NCBI RefSeq assembly: GCF_004683885.1
Contig: NZ_CP038440.1
Coordinates: 2,080,001-2,144,000 of the forward strand
DNA length: 64,000 bases
Source of the DNA: Brevundimonas sp. MF30-B
GTDB lineage: Bacteria; Pseudomonadota; Alphaproteobacteria; Caulobacterales; Caulobacteraceae
Direction of reading: 5' to 3'
This document shows, one piece after another, positions 7,981 to 18,315 of the stretch (within the stretch, counting starts at the first letter, position 1; each line of letters opens with the position of its first letter). The position numbers and the translations under genes were made by a program. The notes beneath the pieces are model-generated. The model saw nothing but the letters and a program-made list of their open reading frames with translations. It made no database searches and was not told the origin of the DNA.

Positions 7981-9419
7981 CCGCGCCCTCGCCCGCCGCC
8001 CGGCCTGCCCCCTGGACCACCCGGCTTCTCACCACGGGCGCGGGGCGGACTCGACCGAGTCCCGCCGGGCCGACCGAACGTCTTGCCGCCGCCCTTTGCG
8101 CCGCTCTTCGACCCACTCTTGGGCGCGCTGCGGCGGTCCTCGATGAACTGATCCGGCCGCGGCTCGCGCTTGAAGGATTTACGTGGCCGCTCGCCGTCGC
8201 CGCCTTCGCTCGCTTCGGGGCGTGCGCGGGGCTTGAAGGTCTTGGTGTGCTCGAACTTCGGCGCGGCCTTGGCCCAGCCGGCCTTCTTGGCCGGGCGCTC
8301 GCGGCGTTCGGCGGCGTCGACCTGGGCCGTCTCGGCGGCGCGCACGCGGCTGGGCTTGCGCGAAGGATCCGACAGGGCCGAGCCGGACTTGCCGACGATC
8401 TTGGGTGTGGACACGCGACGGCCGGGGACGGGCGCCGGCGTCTCGACCGTATTGCCGGTCGGCAGGTTCTCGGGCCGGATGTGATCGGCCAGCATCTCGC
8501 GGATCACGCGCGGGCCGACTTCCTCGACCGCGCCGATGGGCAGGGTGCCCAGCTGGAACGGGCCATAGGCCAGGCGGATCAGGCGGTTGACGGTCAGGCC
8601 GACCGACTCCAGCACCTTGCGGACTTCGCGGTTCTTGCCCTCGGTGATGGAGACGCTGATCCACAGATTGGCCGGGCCGCGCTCGCCCTCGGGCGTGTCC
8701 TTGGCCTTGTCCAGCGTCGCCTCGATCGGCCCATAGTGGACGCCATCGACGGTGCAGCCGGTCTTCAGCTTGTCCAGCTCGGCCTGGGTCACGCGGCCTC
8801 GCGCCCGCGCCCGATACTGGCGCACCAGGGCCGTGGTCGGCAGCTCCAGCGCCCGGCTGAGTTCACCGTCGTTGGTCAGCAGCAGCAGGCCTTCGGTGTT
8901 CAGGTCCAGCCGTCCGACCGAAATCACGCGCGGCAGGCCGCTGGGCAGGGCGTCGAACACGGTCGGCCGTCCGGCGGGATCGTTATGGCTGGTCAGCAGG
9001 CCGGCGGGCTTGTGGTAGCGCCAGACGCGCGTCGCCTGGGCCGAGCCGATCGGCTTGCCGTCCACGGTGATCTTGTCGTCGCGCGTCACCAGGGTGGCGG
9101 GCGTGTCCAGAATCTTGCCGTTCACCGCCACCTTGCCCAGGCCGATCAGGCGCTCGACCTCGCGGCGCGAGGCGATGCCGGCGCGGGCCATGGCCTTGGC
9201 GATGCGTTCGGTGCGTTTGGGCTCGACGGCGGGACGCGCGTCCTTGCCCCCTGCCTTTGGGCCGCTCTTGGGCCCGCCGGACTTGAAGCCGCCGGGCTTG
9301 GCGCCGCCCTTGGCGAACGGTTTGCGGTCGCCCTTGTCGGTGAAGTTGCGGGGCGCGTCGCGACCGGCGTCTTGACGCGGGCGAGGGTTCTTGGCGTTGT
9401 CTTTGGGATGGCGATCCAT
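7977..9419 (-). CDS. rluB: RluB-type 23S rRNA pseudouridine synthase with long basic tails
   Basis: Pseudouridine synthase of the RsuA/RluB family, 480 aa. A lysine/glycine/proline-rich N-terminal tail of about 60 residues precedes an S4 RNA-binding domain (RIAKAMARAGIASRREVERLI) and the catalytic domain with GRLDLNTEGLLLLTNDG, whose aspartate is the nucleophile in the family. The last 150-180 residues are again low-complexity, rich in R, K, G, P and S, ending GGRPGGGRGRG; core enzymes of the family are about 240-290 aa. The tails probably bind RNA. The ATG at 9417-9419 lies inside the divergent tadA reading frame (12-base overlap). RluB versus RluE/F specificity cannot be decided from sequence alone. 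Confidence 0.88.
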   Translation of the reverse strand: MDRHPKDNAKNPRPRQDAGRDAPRNFTDKGDRKPFAKGGAKPGGFKSGGPKSGPKAGGKDARPAVEPKRTERIAKAMARAGIASRREVERLIGLGKVAVNGKILDTPATLVTRDDKITVDGKPIGSAQATRVWRYHKPAGLLTSHNDPAGRPTVFDALPSGLPRVISVGRLDLNTEGLLLLTNDGELSRALELPTTALVRQYRARARGRVTQAELDKLKTGCTVDGVHYGPIEATLDKAKDTPEGERGPANLWISVSITEGKNREVRKVLESVGLTVNRLIRLAYGPFQLGTLPIGAVEEVGPRVIREMLADHIRPENLPTGNTVETPAPVPGRRVSTPKIVGKSGSALSDPSRKPSRVRAAETAQVDAAERRERPAKKAGWAKAAPKFEHTKTFKPRARPEASEGGDGERPRKSFKREPRPDQFIEDRRSAPKSGSKSGAKGGGKTFGRPGGTRSSPPRARGEKPGGPGGRPGGGRGRG

Positions 9420-9896
9420 GATGAGCGGTTCATGCGCATGGCGCTCGGCCTTGCGCAAGCGGCGGCTGACGCTGGAGAGACGCCCGTCGGAGCGGTGATC
9501 GTCGATGAGACCACCGGCGAAGTGGTCGCCGACGGCGCAAACCGCCCCATCGCCTCGCACGATCCGACGGCCCACGCCGAGATCGCGGCCCTGCGAGCAG
9601 CGGGAGAAAAGCTGAATAATTACAGACTGACCGGCCTGACGCTTTATGTGACGCTGGAACCCTGCGCGATGTGCGCCGGAGCCATCAGCCATGCGCGGAT
9701 CGGCCGCGTCGTCTTCGGCGCGGAGGACGCCAAGGGCGGCGGTGTTCTTCACGGGCCGCGCGTCTTCGATCAACCGACCTGTCACTGGCGACCCACGGTG
9801 GACAGCGGGCTGCTGGCCGAGGAATCGGCGGAACTGCTACGTGGCTTCTTCCGCGCCCGTCGCAAGGGCGGAACGGCGGCGAAGATCGCACGTTGA
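9408..9896 (+). CDS. tadA: tRNA-specific adenosine deaminase TadA
   Basis: Deaminates adenosine 34 of tRNA-Arg(ACG) to inosine; essential in most bacteria. The 162-aa protein has the cytidine-deaminase-fold zinc site: HAE in DPTAHAEIAAL (near residue 60) and PCAMCAGA (near 90), with ETPVGAVIVD, NRPIASHD and NYRLTGLTLYVTLEP matching TadA closely. Start ATG 9408 gives the N-terminal DERFMRMAL that aligns with the family; ATGs at 9432 and 9438 are alternatives and would remove the overlap with the divergent rluB start. The next gene follows 6 bases after the stop. Confidence 0.95.
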   Translation: MAIHDERFMRMALGLAQAAADAGETPVGAVIVDETTGEVVADGANRPIASHDPTAHAEIAALRAAGEKLNNYRLTGLTLYVTLEPCAMCAGAISHARIGRVVFGAEDAKGGGVLHGPRVFDQPTCHWRPTVDSGLLAEESAELLRGFFRARRKGGTAAKIAR

Positions 9897-9902
9897 GCGG
9901 CC

Positions 9903-10304
9903 ATGAAGCGCTGCCTTATCGCCCTGCCCGTTCTCTTTCTCTCAGCATGCGGGCCCGAGCCGCGCGACGCGCCGACCGACGGCGACGCCGTCCAAGCCCG
10001 CGCTCAGGAGGCCCAGACCGCCAGCCGCCGCACCGGCGCCGAGATCCAGGACCGCGCTCTGAACCGCGTCGTCCGCGCGGTCTACCTCTGCAATAACGGC
10101 GAGCGTCTCTCGGTCGACTTCGACAATCCGCGCGAGATGGCCACGGTGCGCAACTCCAGCGGCGAAGCCGTCGACCTGTATCAGGAGCGCGCGGGCTCCG
10201 GCATCTGGTACCGCGCCTCGGGCTACGAGCTGCGCGGCGCGGGCGCCATGGCGACCTGGACGGCCGACGGACGCGAACCGACCGACTGCCGCGCCGTCGA
10301 CTAA
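9903..10304 (+). CDS. Lipoprotein with MliC-like (C-type lysozyme inhibitor) domain
   Basis: A 133-aa lipoprotein: signal peptide MKRCLIALPVLFLSAC with a lipobox at LSAC, then a short polar linker and a domain of about 70 residues. The domain pattern (VYLCNNGERLSVDF, a central SGEAVDLYQE, GSGIWYRASGYELRGAGAMATW, and a final C) fits the MliC/PliC family, whose periplasmic members inhibit C-type lysozyme; the two cysteines would form the conserved disulfide. It follows tadA by 6 bases and is probably cotranscribed. Family assignment comes from the pattern only, and inhibitor activity is inferred. Confidence 0.65.
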   Translation: MKRCLIALPVLFLSACGPEPRDAPTDGDAVQARAQEAQTASRRTGAEIQDRALNRVVRAVYLCNNGERLSVDFDNPREMATVRNSSGEAVDLYQERAGSGIWYRASGYELRGAGAMATWTADGREPTDCRAVD

Positions 10305-10313
10305 TCGTCGATG

Positions 10314-11414
10314 TCAGGCCGCCTCTGAGGCGAGGAACGCCATAACGGCGTCCGCGTCCACGTTCCGCGCTATGTGAGCGCGCCCGATGCCGTCGGCCAG
10401 CACCAGCGTCAGTCGCCCGCCTTCGGCCTTCTTGTCGGTCGCCATGCGCGCGGTCAGGGCCGATGCGGAGAATCGACGGACTTCCGTCAGCCGCGTCGGC
10501 AGCCCGGCCGCCGAGAACACCGTTGCGACCCGCTCCGCGTCCTGGATCGAACACAGGCGTTGATGCACGGAAAAGCGGAACGCCAGGCAGCAGCCCAGGG
10601 CCACCGCTTCGCCGTGCGTCAGCTTCGTCTCGTCGAAATCGAGCTCGGCTTCCAGGGCATGGCCGAAGGTGTGACCCAGATTCAACAGGGCGCGGCGCCC
10701 GGCTTCCTTTTCGTCCTGGCCCACGATGGCGCTCTTGATCTGGACCGAGCGAACCACGGCCTGCTCCAGCGCCGCCGTGTCGCCCCTCGCGCCGGCCGCG
10801 CCCTCCCCGGCCAGCCAGTCGAAGAAGTCCCCATCGCACATCAGGCCGTGCTTCAGCACCTCGGCCCAGCCGGACCGCACTTGCCGCTCGGGCAAGGTCG
10901 CCAGCACGTCGATGTCGGCCAGCACCAAGCGGGGTTGGTGAAAGGCGCCGATCAGGTTCTTGCCGCGCGGCGTGTCGATGGCGGTTTTGCCGCCGACCGA
11001 GGAGTCCACCTGCGCCAGCAGGCTAGTCGGGATCTGCACAAAGTCGATGCCGCGCATGTAGAGCGCCGCCGCCAGGCCCGCGAGGTCGCCGACCACCCCG
11101 CCGCCCAGGGCGATGACGATGTCGGTCCGATCCAGCCCCATGGCCAGCATCCGGTCCAGCACGCGCTCCAGCTCCGAAAAGGACTTGGACGCCTCGCCCG
11201 CCGGAACGGTGATCAGACGCGGCCGCACGCCCGTCGCCTCCAGAGCGGCCATAAGCGCGGGTGCGTGCAGGGCGGCGACGGTCTCGTCGCTGACGATGAC
11301 GGTGCGGCCTCGCGCCAGCGGCGCGACGTGCTCGCCAGCCCGGCCAAGCAGACCCCGGCCGACGATCACCTCGTACGGGCGGAAGCCGCCGCCGTGGACG
11401 GTCACGCGGGTCAT
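10314..11414 (-). CDS. aroB: 3-dehydroquinate synthase
   Basis: Second step of the shikimate pathway, converting DAHP to 3-dehydroquinate with NAD and a divalent metal. The 366-aa protein shows [20 protein letters not shown] (NAD-binding, near residue 105), [19 protein letters not shown], and the metal ligands in [12 protein letters not shown] and THGEAVALG. Length is normal. The ATG overlaps the aroK stop as ATGA, the usual aroK-aroB coupling. The stop lies 9 bases from the convergent MliC-like gene. Confidence 0.97.
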   Translation of the reverse strand: MTRVTVHGGGFRPYEVIVGRGLLGRAGEHVAPLARGRTVIVSDETVAALHAPALMAALEATGVRPRLITVPAGEASKSFSELERVLDRMLAMGLDRTDIVIALGGGVVGDLAGLAAALYMRGIDFVQIPTSLLAQVDSSVGGKTAIDTPRGKNLIGAFHQPRLVLADIDVLATLPERQVRSGWAEVLKHGLMCDGDFFDWLAGEGAAGARGDTAALEQAVVRSVQIKSAIVGQDEKEAGRRALLNLGHTFGHALEAELDFDETKLTHGEAVALGCCLAFRFSVHQRLCSIQDAERVATVFSAAGLPTRLTEVRRFSASALTARMATDKKAEGGRLTLVLADGIGRAHIARNVDADAVMAFLASEAA

Positions 11415-11959
11415 GTCGAGGCATCCTGTGTGAAACGGTCCAGCGCGGAGACGATGGCGTCCACCGCTTGGGCGTGAGACCCCGCGCCCACATCCACGGT
11501 GATGTCGGCCTGGGCGTAGAGCGGATAGCGCGCCTCGGCCAGCTCGCTCAACGCCTTCACAGGGTCGCGGCCGCGCAGCAAGGGCCGGGTGTCGCGGCGC
11601 TGAACGCGCTGAGCCACCACGCCGAGGTCGGCGCGCATCCAGACCGTCACAGCGCGGCTCTTCAGCGCTTCACGGGTCGAGGCGTTCAGGATCGCGCCGC
11701 CGCCGGTCGCCAGGACCATGGGCGGACCGTCAAGCAGGCGGCGGATCACGCGGGCCTCGCCGGCGCGGAACTCGGCTTCGCCCAAGCTGGCGAAGATTTC
11801 AGCGACGTTCATGCCGGCGGCCGATTCGATCTCGGCGTCGCCGTCAGCGAACGGCAGGTCCAGCCGTTGAGCCAGACGACGTCCGACCGTGGATTTTCCC
11901 ACACCCATCAGGCCGATCAAGGCTATGGTGCGGTCCGGCCGCCAAACGCGTGCGGTCAC
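11411..11959 (-). CDS. aroK: Shikimate kinase
   Basis: Phosphorylates shikimate at the 3-hydroxyl. The 182-aa protein has the P-loop [17 protein letters not shown] near residue 15, the substrate-binding DGDAEIE, the FRAGEARVI motif, the ATGGGAIL loop and the lid [12 protein letters not shown]. The start is read as GTG 11959, giving [16 protein letters not shown]; no ATG fits between it and the divergent xerD gene. It heads the aroK-aroB operon, and its stop overlaps the aroB start by four bases. The gap to xerD (11960-12072) carries both promoters. Confidence 0.94.
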   Translation of the reverse strand: MTARVWRPDRTIALIGLMGVGKSTVGRRLAQRLDLPFADGDAEIESAAGMNVAEIFASLGEAEFRAGEARVIRRLLDGPPMVLATGGGAILNASTREALKSRAVTVWMRADLGVVAQRVQRRDTRPLLRGRDPVKALSELAEARYPLYAQADITVDVGAGSHAQAVDAIVSALDRFTQDAST

Positions 11960-12072
11960 GGGCGCGGCTCGCAGCGATTGGGGACAGGCGTGGTCAAGAC
12001 GGCGGACATGGTCGGTCCATCCTCTACACCAAGCGCCGCCCCGCGCCACAGGGCCGGCGACGGAGCGCAACC

Positions 12073-12969
<897 letters not shown>

Positions 12970-13053
12970 ACCCGCGCTTGCCCGGGGGCGTTGAGGCCTC
13001 TAGGTTCCGCCGCCTTTCGTGACGCGCCGCGCGCGCCTGAATCCGGACGCCCA

Positions 13054-14004
<951 letters not shown>

Positions 14005-14120
14005 GTGCTGCTGGGTTGATCACCCGCGGCGAACGGCGTTAACCCGGCGTCCATCCGCCGCTGAGAGGCTGCGCGGGTGTGCAGGAAGGGCTCGATGATT
14101 CGCATGCACGGACAGCGGCC

Positions 14121-14705
14121 ATGAGCGAGGTCGGCGAAAACCTGCGCGAAAGCGCAGTGTTCAACCTGTCCGGCGCCGTGACCATGGTCATCGACGATTC
14201 CTCGTTTTCGATGGACCTAACCACCCACGCGCTGCTCGGGTTCGGCATCAAGACGCGCTACGCCTGCCACAGCGCCGAAGAAGCTGTGGCCATCCTCAAA
14301 GATCACAACGTCGACCTGATCATCGTCGACTGCGAAATGCCCGGCATGGACGGCTATGAGTTCGTGCGCTGGCTGCGCCGGTCCGGCCTGGAGCCGAACG
14401 CCTTCGCCCCGGTCATCATGACGGCGGGCCACGTGCGGCGGAACCGGGTGACCGAGGCCCGGGACTGCGGCGCCAACTTTCTGATCACCAAGCCGTTCAG
14501 CGCCGCCGCCCTGCTGGAGCGCGTCATCTGGGTAGCGCGCGACACACGGCCCTTCATGGAAGTCGGCGACTATTTCGGACCCGACCGGCGATTCCGCGAA
14601 GGCTCGCCGCCCGGCGAGGAGCGCCGCGCTGACAAGATCCGTCTAGCCAAAATGAAGGCGGAACAGGCCGCCGCCGCCGCGACCGAGACCCAGGAGGCGT
14701 CATGA
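14121..14705 (+). CDS. Stand-alone receiver-domain (CheY-like) response regulator with C-terminal tail
   Basis: A 194-aa protein with one receiver domain: the acidic pair in MVIDDSSFS (near residue 22), phospho-acceptor aspartate in LIIVDCEMPGMDGYEF (near 70), threonine in VIMTAGH and lysine in LITKPFS. After the domain comes a tail with YFGPDRRFR and a charged, alanine-rich end, as in other alphaproteobacterial single-domain regulators. There is no DNA-binding or enzymatic output domain. Start ATG 14121 is chosen by length; an in-frame GTG at 14079 is possible and no strong ribosome site separates them. A CtrA-like half site TTAACC is at 14039-14044 (weak). It overlaps the next gene as ATGA. 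Confidence 0.85.
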   Translation: MSEVGENLRESAVFNLSGAVTMVIDDSSFSMDLTTHALLGFGIKTRYACHSAEEAVAILKDHNVDLIIVDCEMPGMDGYEFVRWLRRSGLEPNAFAPVIMTAGHVRRNRVTEARDCGANFLITKPFSAAALLERVIWVARDTRPFMEVGDYFGPDRRFREGSPPGEERRADKIRLAKMKAEQAAAAATETQEAS

Positions 14706-15178
14706 CCGTCGTCACGCGCATACCGCGCAAGTCCCGCCTGTCGTCCATCATCGACCAGCCCGGCGGCGTCAGCGTTGGCGTGGCCCTGACCCAGGCGCGC
14801 GCCAATCTCCAGACCTTTCAGGCGCAAAGCCAGGCCATCGTGGCCGAGCGGGTAGCCGAGCTCGCCGCCATCACGGCGCCCACGACGCTTGAGGAAGCCT
14901 TCCAGAAGCGCGAGCAGGCCTACGCCGCCGCCAGCTCGGTCATCGACGCCGCCGGCCCGTTCGAACTGACCGACATCTGCGCCGCCGCCGCCGGCTTGTG
15001 CGATCTGGTGGACGCCGCGCGGGCCGACCGCATCTTCGACTGGCGCATCGTCACAGTGCACGCCCAGGCGCTGCGTCTGATGCTGACCCTGCCGCCGGAA
15101 GCCGCCGAAGCGCGCCAGCAGATTCTTGAAAACCTCAAGCAGGTGCTGCTGCACAAGCTCGGCGCGCGCGAGGACTAG
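14702..15178 (+). CDS. Uncharacterised helical protein coupled to the response regulator
   Basis: I do not recognise this 158-aa protein. It is alanine-rich, mostly helical by composition, with no signal peptide or membrane segment. The N-terminal 25 residues are basic and flexible (TRIPRKSRLSSI), then come two long helix-like stretches. One histidine lies in a helix context, WRIVTVHAQALRLML, near residue 120. The start codon overlaps the receiver gene stop by four bases, so the two proteins are made together and may interact. A phosphotransfer-like helical bundle is one possibility, but the usual Hpt signature around the histidine is not present. The stop shares CTAG with the convergent ABC exporter. 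Confidence 0.7.
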   Translation: MTVVTRIPRKSRLSSIIDQPGGVSVGVALTQARANLQTFQAQSQAIVAERVAELAAITAPTTLEEAFQKREQAYAAASSVIDAAGPFELTDICAAAAGLCDLVDAARADRIFDWRIVTVHAQALRLMLTLPPEAAEARQQILENLKQVLLHKLGARED

Positions 15179-17061
15179 CCCTGCATCACGTTGGCCTTGG
15201 CGCCGCGTGTCTGCTTGCGCCACAGGGAAGCGTATTCGCCGCCGACATGAGCGACCAGTTCATGGTGTGCGCCGCGCTCGACGATCCGCCCCGCCTTGAG
15301 CACCAGAATCTGATCCGCGTCGGCGATGGTCGACAGACGGTGGGCGACCACCAGCGTCGTGCGTCCCGAGCGCGCTCGGCGCAGCGTCTTCTGGATCGCG
15401 GCCTCGGTGCGGCTGTCGAGGGCGCTGGTGGCTTCGTCGAGGATCAGCACGCACGGGTCGGCCAGCAAGGCGCGCGCGATGCCGACGCGTTGGCGTTCGC
15501 CGCCTGACAGCTTCAGGCCGCGCTCGCCGACCCTAGTCTGAAGCCCGTCTGGGAGACCACGGATGAAGTCCGCCAGCTCGGCCGCCTCGGCCGCGCGCCA
15601 GATCGCCGCCTCGTCGCTTTCGGGGCGCGCGAAGGCGATGTTGGAGGCCAGGGTGTCGTTGAACAGGGCCACGTCCTGCGGCACCAGGGCGACGGCGGCG
15701 CGCAGGGATTCCTGCGTCACGCCGCGCAGATCATGGCCATCGATCCGCACCGCGCCGGTCTGGGGGTCGATCAGACGCATCGCCAGCTTGACGATGGTCG
15801 ACTTGCCCGCGCCCGACGGGCCGACCAGGGCTGTCGTAGTGCCGGGCCGGGCGATGAAGCTGACATCGTCCAGCCCGCTGGAGCGCGCGTCGTGCTGGAA
15901 TCCCACGGCGTCGAACTCGATCTCTGCGCCGCTGGCGTCGGCCGGTCGAGGCAAGGGGTGGGCGTTCGGAGCGTCGGCGACCTGCGGCGCCTGACGCGTC
16001 ACCTTCAGCATCTCCTCCATATCAATGAAAGATTGGCGAATTTCTCGAAAGGCAAAGCCGAGGATGTTCAGCGGCGCATACAGCGAGATCATGATCAGGA
16101 CGGCGGCCGTCACATCGCCAGGGCCCATTCGCCCGGCCGCCGCCTCGAAGCCCGCCATGACCGCCATGACGCCCAGACCGACGTTCATGATCAGGCCCTG
16201 GATCATGTTCAGCAGGGCCAGCGAGCTGTTGGCCTTCAAGGCCGCATCGCCATAGGCGCCTAGCGCCCGGTCGTAGTCGCGCGCCGCGCGGCCTTCGGCT
16301 CCGAAAGACTTGACCGTTTCGTAGTTCAGCAGGGCGTCGACCGACAGCCCCGCCGCCTCGGAATCCGCCGCGTTCATGATGCGACGGTGCTCCAGCCGCC
16401 AGTTGGACAGCACGAAGGTGGCGACCGCATAGACCGCGACCACCACGACGGCGACTGCGCCGAACCGCCAGTCGTACTTGCCTGCCAGGACCCCGGCGGC
16501 CAGCACGAGCTCAAGCCCAGTCGGCACCAGGTTGAAAGCCAGCACCCGCAGCAGGAAGTCGGTTGCGCGCGAGCCCCGGTCGACGGTGCGCGAAAGGCTT
16601 CCGGAACGCTTGGTCTGGTGAAAATCCAGCGACAGGTTCAGGGCATGGGCGAAAGTCTCGGCCGCGGCCCGCCGCTGAGCGGCCTGACGGACCGGAGCGA
16701 AAACCACGTCAGACAGCTGCGGCGTGGCGGACGACAGAAACCGCACCAGAGCCCAGCACACCGCGAAGGCGGCGAAGCCCCAGCCGACCGCGACCGCCGC
16801 GCCCTGCCCGGCCGCCAGATGATTGACCGCCGCGCCCAGCATCAGCGGCGCCAGCACGCCCAGCCCCTTGCCCGCCAGCGTCAGCCCGATGGCGGCCGCT
16901 AGCCGCCAGTGCAGGCCTGGCGCGCCGGAGCGGCCCACCAGACGCACCAGATCGGCCAAGGCGTCGAAGGGGCGTGGCGTTTCGGGCGCGTCAGCCGCCG
17001 GCACAGCCCGCGTTTCCGGAGCGCCGCGTCGCCCGCCCGATCGTTCACCACGCATGCTCAT
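15175..17061 (-). CDS. Atm1/HMT1-type ABC exporter (fused membrane and ATPase domains)
   Basis: A 628-aa half-transporter: about 45 polar N-terminal residues, a six-helix exporter domain (roughly 50-345), then an ATPase domain. The membrane part has FNLVPTGLELVL and LLNYETVKSFGAE, features of the Atm1/HMT1 group that exports glutathione-linked compounds and supports iron-sulfur or metal homeostasis. The ATPase has Walker A GPSGAGKST, signature LSGGERQR, Walker B LILDEATSALD and the H-loop VAHRLST. It functions as a dimer. The substrate is unknown here. Upstream lies an 18-base perfect palindrome that could be its operator. Convergent with the receiver/helical pair. Confidence 0.9.
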   Translation of the reverse strand: MSMRGERSGGRRGAPETRAVPAADAPETPRPFDALADLVRLVGRSGAPGLHWRLAAAIGLTLAGKGLGVLAPLMLGAAVNHLAAGQGAAVAVGWGFAAFAVCWALVRFLSSATPQLSDVVFAPVRQAAQRRAAAETFAHALNLSLDFHQTKRSGSLSRTVDRGSRATDFLLRVLAFNLVPTGLELVLAAGVLAGKYDWRFGAVAVVVVAVYAVATFVLSNWRLEHRRIMNAADSEAAGLSVDALLNYETVKSFGAEGRAARDYDRALGAYGDAALKANSSLALLNMIQGLIMNVGLGVMAVMAGFEAAAGRMGPGDVTAAVLIMISLYAPLNILGFAFREIRQSFIDMEEMLKVTRQAPQVADAPNAHPLPRPADASGAEIEFDAVGFQHDARSSGLDDVSFIARPGTTTALVGPSGAGKSTIVKLAMRLIDPQTGAVRIDGHDLRGVTQESLRAAVALVPQDVALFNDTLASNIAFARPESDEAAIWRAAEAAELADFIRGLPDGLQTRVGERGLKLSGGERQRVGIARALLADPCVLILDEATSALDSRTEAAIQKTLRRARSGRTTLVVAHRLSTIADADQILVLKAGRIVERGAHHELVAHVGGEYASLWRKQTRGAKANVMQG

Positions 17062-17118
17062 GGCCGGGCATATGGCGGTCGCGACGCTCGGGGGGAAGCA
17101 TCATTCATGATGGCCGCC

Positions 17119-17136
17119 TGTTGCGCTCGCGCAACA
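17119..17136. promoter_or_regulatory. 18-base palindrome, candidate operator
   Basis: TGTTGCGC and GCGCAACA are exact reverse complements around TC. The site lies 57 bases upstream of the ABC exporter start and 61 bases upstream of the small reading frame on the other strand, between the two, which suits a shared operator. I cannot name the regulator. Confidence 0.4.
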
Positions 17137-17197
17137 ACTGCGCCGTGGACAAAACGCAACTTGAAGTACAGTGTCGGCGCCAGAGGGGGAGGTTCTC

Positions 17198-17395
17198 ATG
17201 GCTACGGCTTATTCGCCGGCGCGCGCAGCGCATTTGCAGACGGGCTTTCGACCGCTTGAGGAGCGCGCCTTCATGCGGGCTGGCGCAGTAGCGGGTCAGG
17301 CCAACGAAGATATATCCTCGATCAGGCGTTCCACCGCCTCTACCTCGGTCGCCCATGAGCAAACGAATCTGACCGAGCCGTCGTCGAAGCGGTAG
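17198..17395 (+). CDS. Possible 65-codon small protein with strong ribosome-binding site
   Basis: An ATG at 17198 follows GGGGGAGG by about five bases, one of the strongest ribosome sites in the window. The frame runs 65 codons (MATAYSPARAAHLQTGFRP...) and ends inside the antisense 3' end of ltaE, overlapping it by 100 bases. The first 32 or so residues lie in otherwise noncoding DNA. There is no signal peptide or known motif. It may be a real small protein, a truncated gene remnant whose end was lost, or chance. Confidence 0.35.
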   Translation: MATAYSPARAAHLQTGFRPLEERAFMRAGAVAGQANEDISSIRRSTASTSVAHEQTNLTEPSSKR

Positions 17396-18312
17396 CAGCC
17401 CCAGCCCATCGCATTCAGCCGGGCGTGCGCCGCCTCGTCCATGCGCACAAAGACCGCGTTGGCCTCGACCGGGTGGGCCAAGGCGAAGCGGCTGCGTTCG
17501 GCGACGCCCTCGGCCAGCCGCCGGGCCATGGCGTTGGCGTGGGCTGCGCCGTCCTCCCACTCCCCGCTGTCCAGCAGCCCCAGGATGGGCGCCGACAGGA
17601 ACCGCGTCTTGGAGGCGGTCTGACCGGCCTGCTTCAGGCGATTATCCAGACGGCGCGCCAACGACCTGTCGAACACCACCAGCGCCTCGGCGCAGTTGGC
17701 ACCGGCCTTGGCCCCGCCGAACACCAGGATGTCGACGCCCATCCGCGACACGTCTCTCAGGTCGAACCCGGCGGCGGCCGCATTGGCCAGCCGCGCCCCG
17801 TCCATATGCACCTTCAGCCCCGCCGCCTTGGCCGGTTTGATCAAGGCCTCCAGCTCTTCGAGGGAGTAGACCGTGCCGTATTCGGTGGACTGGGTCAGGC
17901 TGAGCGCGCCGGGCGGCTGGCGGTGGCCGACCTCGGGCTCCGCAAGCGCGGCCGACAGGGTCAGGGGGTCGATCTTGCCCGAAAAGCCCGGCAGGCCGAT
18001 CAGCCCCACGCCATGGCCGAAGAAGCCCGGCGCGCCCGTCTCGTCGGTGCAGATGTGGGCGGCGTGATGCGCCAGGACCGCCTCGTGCGGCTGGGCCAGC
18101 ATGGACAGGGCGATGGCGTTGGCCGCCGTGCCGCTGAAGACGAAGCGCACCTCTGCGTCGGCGTCCAGGCGGGCGCGCACAGCGTCCGCGGCGCGGGCGG
18201 TGACCTCATCCGCGCCATAGGCGCGCGCATATCCGCCATTGGCCGTGCTGAACGCCGCGAGCGCAGCCGGCGCCATTCCGGCGGTGTTGTCAGACCCAAA
18301 GTCGTAGCGCAC
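17296..18312 (-). CDS. ltaE: Low-specificity L-threonine aldolase (PLP-dependent)
   Basis: Cleaves L-threonine or allo-threonine to glycine and acetaldehyde. The 338-aa fold-type I enzyme begins MRYDFGSDNTAGM (family: SDN-G) and has FVFSGTAANAIAL, the cofactor-stacking histidine in AHICTDE, the substrate-binding HMDGARLANAA (near residue 170) and the PLP lysine in FGGAKAGAN (near 200). The start is GTG 18312 with GAGGAAG eight bases upstream. It lies 3 bases after the mscS-type gene and is probably cotranscribed. Exact aldolase stereospecificity cannot be read from the sequence. Confidence 0.88.
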   Translation of the reverse strand: MRYDFGSDNTAGMAPAALAAFSTANGGYARAYGADEVTARAADAVRARLDADAEVRFVFSGTAANAIALSMLAQPHEAVLAHHAAHICTDETGAPGFFGHGVGLIGLPGFSGKIDPLTLSAALAEPEVGHRQPPGALSLTQSTEYGTVYSLEELEALIKPAKAAGLKVHMDGARLANAAAAGFDLRDVSRMGVDILVFGGAKAGANCAEALVVFDRSLARRLDNRLKQAGQTASKTRFLSAPILGLLDSGEWEDGAAHANAMARRLAEGVAERSRFALAHPVEANAVFVRMDEAAHARLNAMGWGCYRFDDGSVRFVCSWATEVEAVERLIEDISSLA

Positions 18313-18315
18313 GTC

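Noticed and set aside
14039-14044. CtrA-like TTAACC half site before the receiver gene
   Set aside because: Only one half site; the second TTAA at the expected spacing is absent, so CtrA control cannot be claimed.
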